From: Balneolaceae bacterium SMO_bin1
GTDB taxonomy: Bacteria; Bacteroidota; Rhodothermia; Balneolales; Balneolaceae
Reading direction: 5' to 3'
DNA: 9,302 nucleotides
Assembly: GCA_003123965.1 (NCBI GenBank)
Contig: NNSL01000253.1
Location: forward strand, 1 to 9,302
Shown here: positions 7,557-9,302 of the stretch, one piece after another
Numbering within the stretch: position 1 is the stretch's first letter
Layout of the letters: every line of letters begins with the position of its first letter
The notes under the pieces: generated by a model
What the model was told of the DNA's origin: nothing
The model's input: only the letters and a program-made list of their open reading frames with translations
Database searches by the model: none
Made by a program: the position numbers and the translations under genes

Positions 7557-8225
7557 ATGGCTGAGCGCATAAAATTGCATCCCGAAACACCCCACGCCAA
7601 ACGAATTTTTGAGTTAGCAGACAAGGTTCGCGACGGAGCCGTTGTTTTGCTACCCACCGACAGCCAGTACGCGCTGGCCTGTGATTATAAAAACAAAAAA
7701 GGCATTGAACGAATCCGTGAAATTCGGAAACTTGACAGTGACGACCATCTTTCCATTCTTTGCGATTCACTATCGGGCATAGCTAAATTTGCGCACATCA
7801 GCGACAGTAATTTTAAGCTTATAAAACGACTGATTCCCGGCCCGTATACGCTTATTCTGCCAGCAACTAAAGAAGTACCCAAACTGCTGGTGCATCCCAA
7901 AAAGAAAACGGTTGGCATTCGCGTGCCCGACTATCCCATTTGTGAAGAACTAGTAGCAGAATTAGGAAATCCTATGCTGGCCATTACGGCCAAAAAGCCA
8001 AGCATGAATAATGGTGATCTCGAGAAATTTGATCGCGAGCCCTTCTTGCGCGAATTTGAGAAATCAGCCGATGTTATTGTGGACAACCAGCAAGACCTGC
8101 CGGCCCGTGAAACATCAATTATTGATATGACCGAAGAAATACCGCGCGTACTTCGTGCTGGTCTGGGTGCCGATGAGGCCGAAGAAATATTTCGCATGCA
8201 AGGAGTAGCGCTGGAGGCCGAATAA
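7557..8225 (+). CDS. yciO: Sua5/YciO/YrdC family protein, YciO-type
   Basis: The 222-residue protein has the YrdC fold signatures: PTDSQYAL (33-40), RIREIRKL (52-59), PGPYTLIL (94-101), GIRVPDYPI (120-128), the PMLAIT region (139-144) and TSIIDMT (186-192) before VLRAG (198-202). The family includes TsaC/Sua5, which make threonylcarbamoyl-AMP for the t6A modification of tRNA. This member looks like the YciO branch instead. The HPETP N-terminus and KEVPKLL (105-111) match E. coli YciO. The TsaC KxR motif is altered (Arg57-Lys-Leu59), and the usual serine-alanine-asparagine loop reads ITAKKPSMN (143-151). Known: E. coli YciO does not replace TsaC. So I would not call it a t6A synthase; the role is uncertain. 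It has a GAGG site and lies two bases before pfk, which suggests co-transcription. Confidence 0.85.
   Translation: MAERIKLHPETPHAKRIFELADKVRDGAVVLLPTDSQYALACDYKNKKGIERIREIRKLDSDDHLSILCDSLSGIAKFAHISDSNFKLIKRLIPGPYTLILPATKEVPKLLVHPKKKTVGIRVPDYPICEELVAELGNPMLAITAKKPSMNNGDLEKFDREPFLREFEKSADVIVDNQQDLPARETSIIDMTEEIPRVLRAGLGADEAEEIFRMQGVALEAE
8213..8217 (+). promoter_or_regulatory. Ribosome binding site of pfk inside the end of the YciO-like gene
   Basis: GGAGG ends ten bases before the pfk ATG at 8228, within the last codons of the upstream gene. With only two bases between the genes, this supports a translationally close two-gene unit. Confidence 0.55.
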
Positions 8226-8602
8226 ACATGAAAATAGCGATAAACACCGGCGGTGGCGACGCACCCGGCCTTAATGCGGCTATCCGTGCAGCTACGCTTG
8301 CAGCCTTAAAACGTGGCTGGGAAGTGTACGGCATTCGTAACGGCTACGGTTCCATATTCACGGATGATCCGTTCGTGCAGCTGTATCCACGTTCAGTACG
8401 CGGTATCACGTTTCAGGGCGGTACCATACTGGGTACGGCCAACCGTGGCAACCCGTTTGAAATGCCATACAAAGATGAAGACGGCGAGCTAAAGACGCAC
8501 GATGTATCCGATCAACTGCTTGAAACCTTTGATGAGCACGGCATCGATGCGCTGGTAGCAATCGGCGGCGATGGATCTATGCGCATTGCCCACAAATTGG
8601 TT

Positions 8603-8614
8603 AAAAAGGGCTAA
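8603..8614 (+). other. First frameshift site in pfk, at an A5-G3 run followed by TAA
   Basis: Codons AAA AAG GGC TAA end the first segment. Adding one A to the A5 run or one G to the G3 run restores KKGLNVVGIP. The bases 8605-8611 also form the slippery heptamer A_AAG_GGC, on which a -1 ribosomal slip would give the same protein. Confidence 0.8.
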
Positions 8615-8958
8615 ACGTGGTAGGTATTCCCAAAACCATAGACAATGATATTTATGGTTGTGATGTGAGCCTGGGATTCGATACGGCTGTGACCACCGCT
8701 ACTGAGGCGCTTGATAAAATTACCACCACCGCCGAAGCCCACCACCGATTAATGGTGGTTGAAGTGATGGGCCGTTATGCCGGCTGGATTGCGCTTCATT
8801 CCGGTCTCAGCTCTTCGGTCGACGTTATTCTGATTCCCGAAATTCCGTTCAGCTACGATTCTATCGTGGAAAAAATCAAGGAACGCGAGGAAAAGGGGCG
8901 CCATTATACCATGATTGTTGTGGCCGAAGGTGCCAAAGAGGAAGAAGGCGAAATGGTT

Positions 8959-8966
8959 ACCAGGCA
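8959..8966 (+). other. Second frameshift site in pfk (one extra base or two missing)
   Basis: The frame changes near ACCAGGC. Removing one base, for example A8962, gives MVTGKEVGREVRLGG and rejoins the conserved C-terminal part. The exact base cannot be fixed from the sequence because this stretch of the family is variable. Confidence 0.7.
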
Positions 8967-9302
8967 AGGAAGTAGGGCGGGAAGTGCGCCTGGGCGGCAT
9001 TGCCGAGCAGGTAGCAGAAGAGTTAAGCGAACGTACCGGCAAGGAATCCCGTTCGGTTGTGCTCGGTCACCTGCAGCGGGGCGGAACGCCTTCAACCTTT
9101 GATCGGCTTATTTCGCTGCGATTTGGGGCCGCCGCAATACGCTGCGTACAAAACGGCGATTTTAACCAGCTGGTAACGCTGCGGAATAATGAAATTACCA
9201 CTATTCCGATCAGCGATACGGCCAATAAAATGAAGGCCGTTCCACTGGACAGCGACACGCTGCAAACCGCCCGCGACATCGGAATTTGTATGGGCGATTA
9301 AA

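Larger units (their letters stand above)
8228..9301 (+). pseudogene. pfkA: 6-phosphofructokinase, reading frame broken twice (sequencing errors or a real lesion)
   Basis: Phosphofructokinase converts fructose 6-phosphate to fructose 1,6-bisphosphate, the committed step of glycolysis. Three consecutive frames together encode one complete protein of about 357 residues. Segment one (8228-8611) has INTGGGDAPGLNA (5-17), RGITFQGGTILGTANRGNPF (58-77) and the nucleotide motif GGDGS (113-117), then stops at TAA 8612-8614. Segment two (-1 frame, about 8611-8961) holds GIPKTIDNDIYG, the substrate loop VVEVMGRYAGWIAL and VVAEGAKEE. Segment three (original frame, about 8963-9301) holds GREVRLGGIAE, VLGHLQRGGTPSTFDR and the C-terminus. 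The two shifts cancel. Gly in GGDGS points to ATP rather than pyrophosphate as donor; Lys in PKTIDND is typical of the long-clade/mixed-substrate PFK group. All catalytic motifs survive, so sequencing error is the simplest explanation; recent inactivation or recoding are alternatives. Confidence 0.9.

Noticed and set aside
8962..9102. C-terminal extension of the PFK middle segment (Arg/Gly-rich tail after EGEMVTR)
   Set aside because: The tail has no PFK similarity and is simply the out-of-frame reading after the second shift.
8915..9301. Separate reading frame beginning MLWPKVPKRK as its own gene
   Set aside because: Its first part is an out-of-frame reading of the PFK middle segment; from about residue 17 it is the PFK C-terminal part. 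It is the tail of the broken pfk, not an independent gene.

Overview
The window looks like chromosomal DNA from an aerobic member of the Bacteroidota/Rhodothermota/Balneolota group. The basis is a partial alternative complex III (act) operon with a Tat-signal ActB and a pentaheme ActA, a DUF420/CtaM-like membrane protein next to it, AT-rich intergenic stretches with few Shine-Dalgarno sites, and the overall protein style. I cannot name a genus from the sequence alone. The region reads as core metabolism; I see no mobile element, CRISPR array, tRNA or rRNA.

Layout. (1) Bases 1-3100, minus strand: actA (pentaheme cytochrome c) followed by actB (molybdopterin-oxidoreductase-like plus Fe-S subunit). 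actB runs off the left edge inside its first 4Fe-4S motif. (2) An AT-rich divergent intergenic region of about 330 bp. (3) 3430-4005, plus: a five-helix DUF420 protein, probably a cytochrome oxidase biogenesis factor. (4) 4059-6464, minus: polyphosphate kinase 1 with an extra N-terminal domain and a GTG start, converging on the DUF420 gene. (5) 6465-6645: a spacer holding a three-copy, 11-bp-period TTAAC repeat that resembles a Pho box just upstream of ppk, and a strong intrinsic terminator for the next gene. (6) 6646-7353, minus: a UPF0173 metallo-beta-lactamase-fold hydrolase. (7) 7557-9301, plus: a tight two-gene unit, a YciO-type Sua5/YrdC family protein and a 6-phosphofructokinase. The phosphofructokinase reading frame is broken twice (minus one base, then plus one base), although all its catalytic motifs are present.

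Functionally, ActAB and DUF420 belong to the respiratory chain: quinol oxidation and terminal oxidase assembly. PPK1 stores phosphate and energy as polyphosphate, and the candidate Pho box suggests control by phosphate supply. Phosphofructokinase is the committed step of glycolysis. The points most worth checking are the PPK1 domain fusion, the Pho-box-like repeat, and the double frameshift in pfk, whose first break sits on a perfect -1 slippery heptamer.
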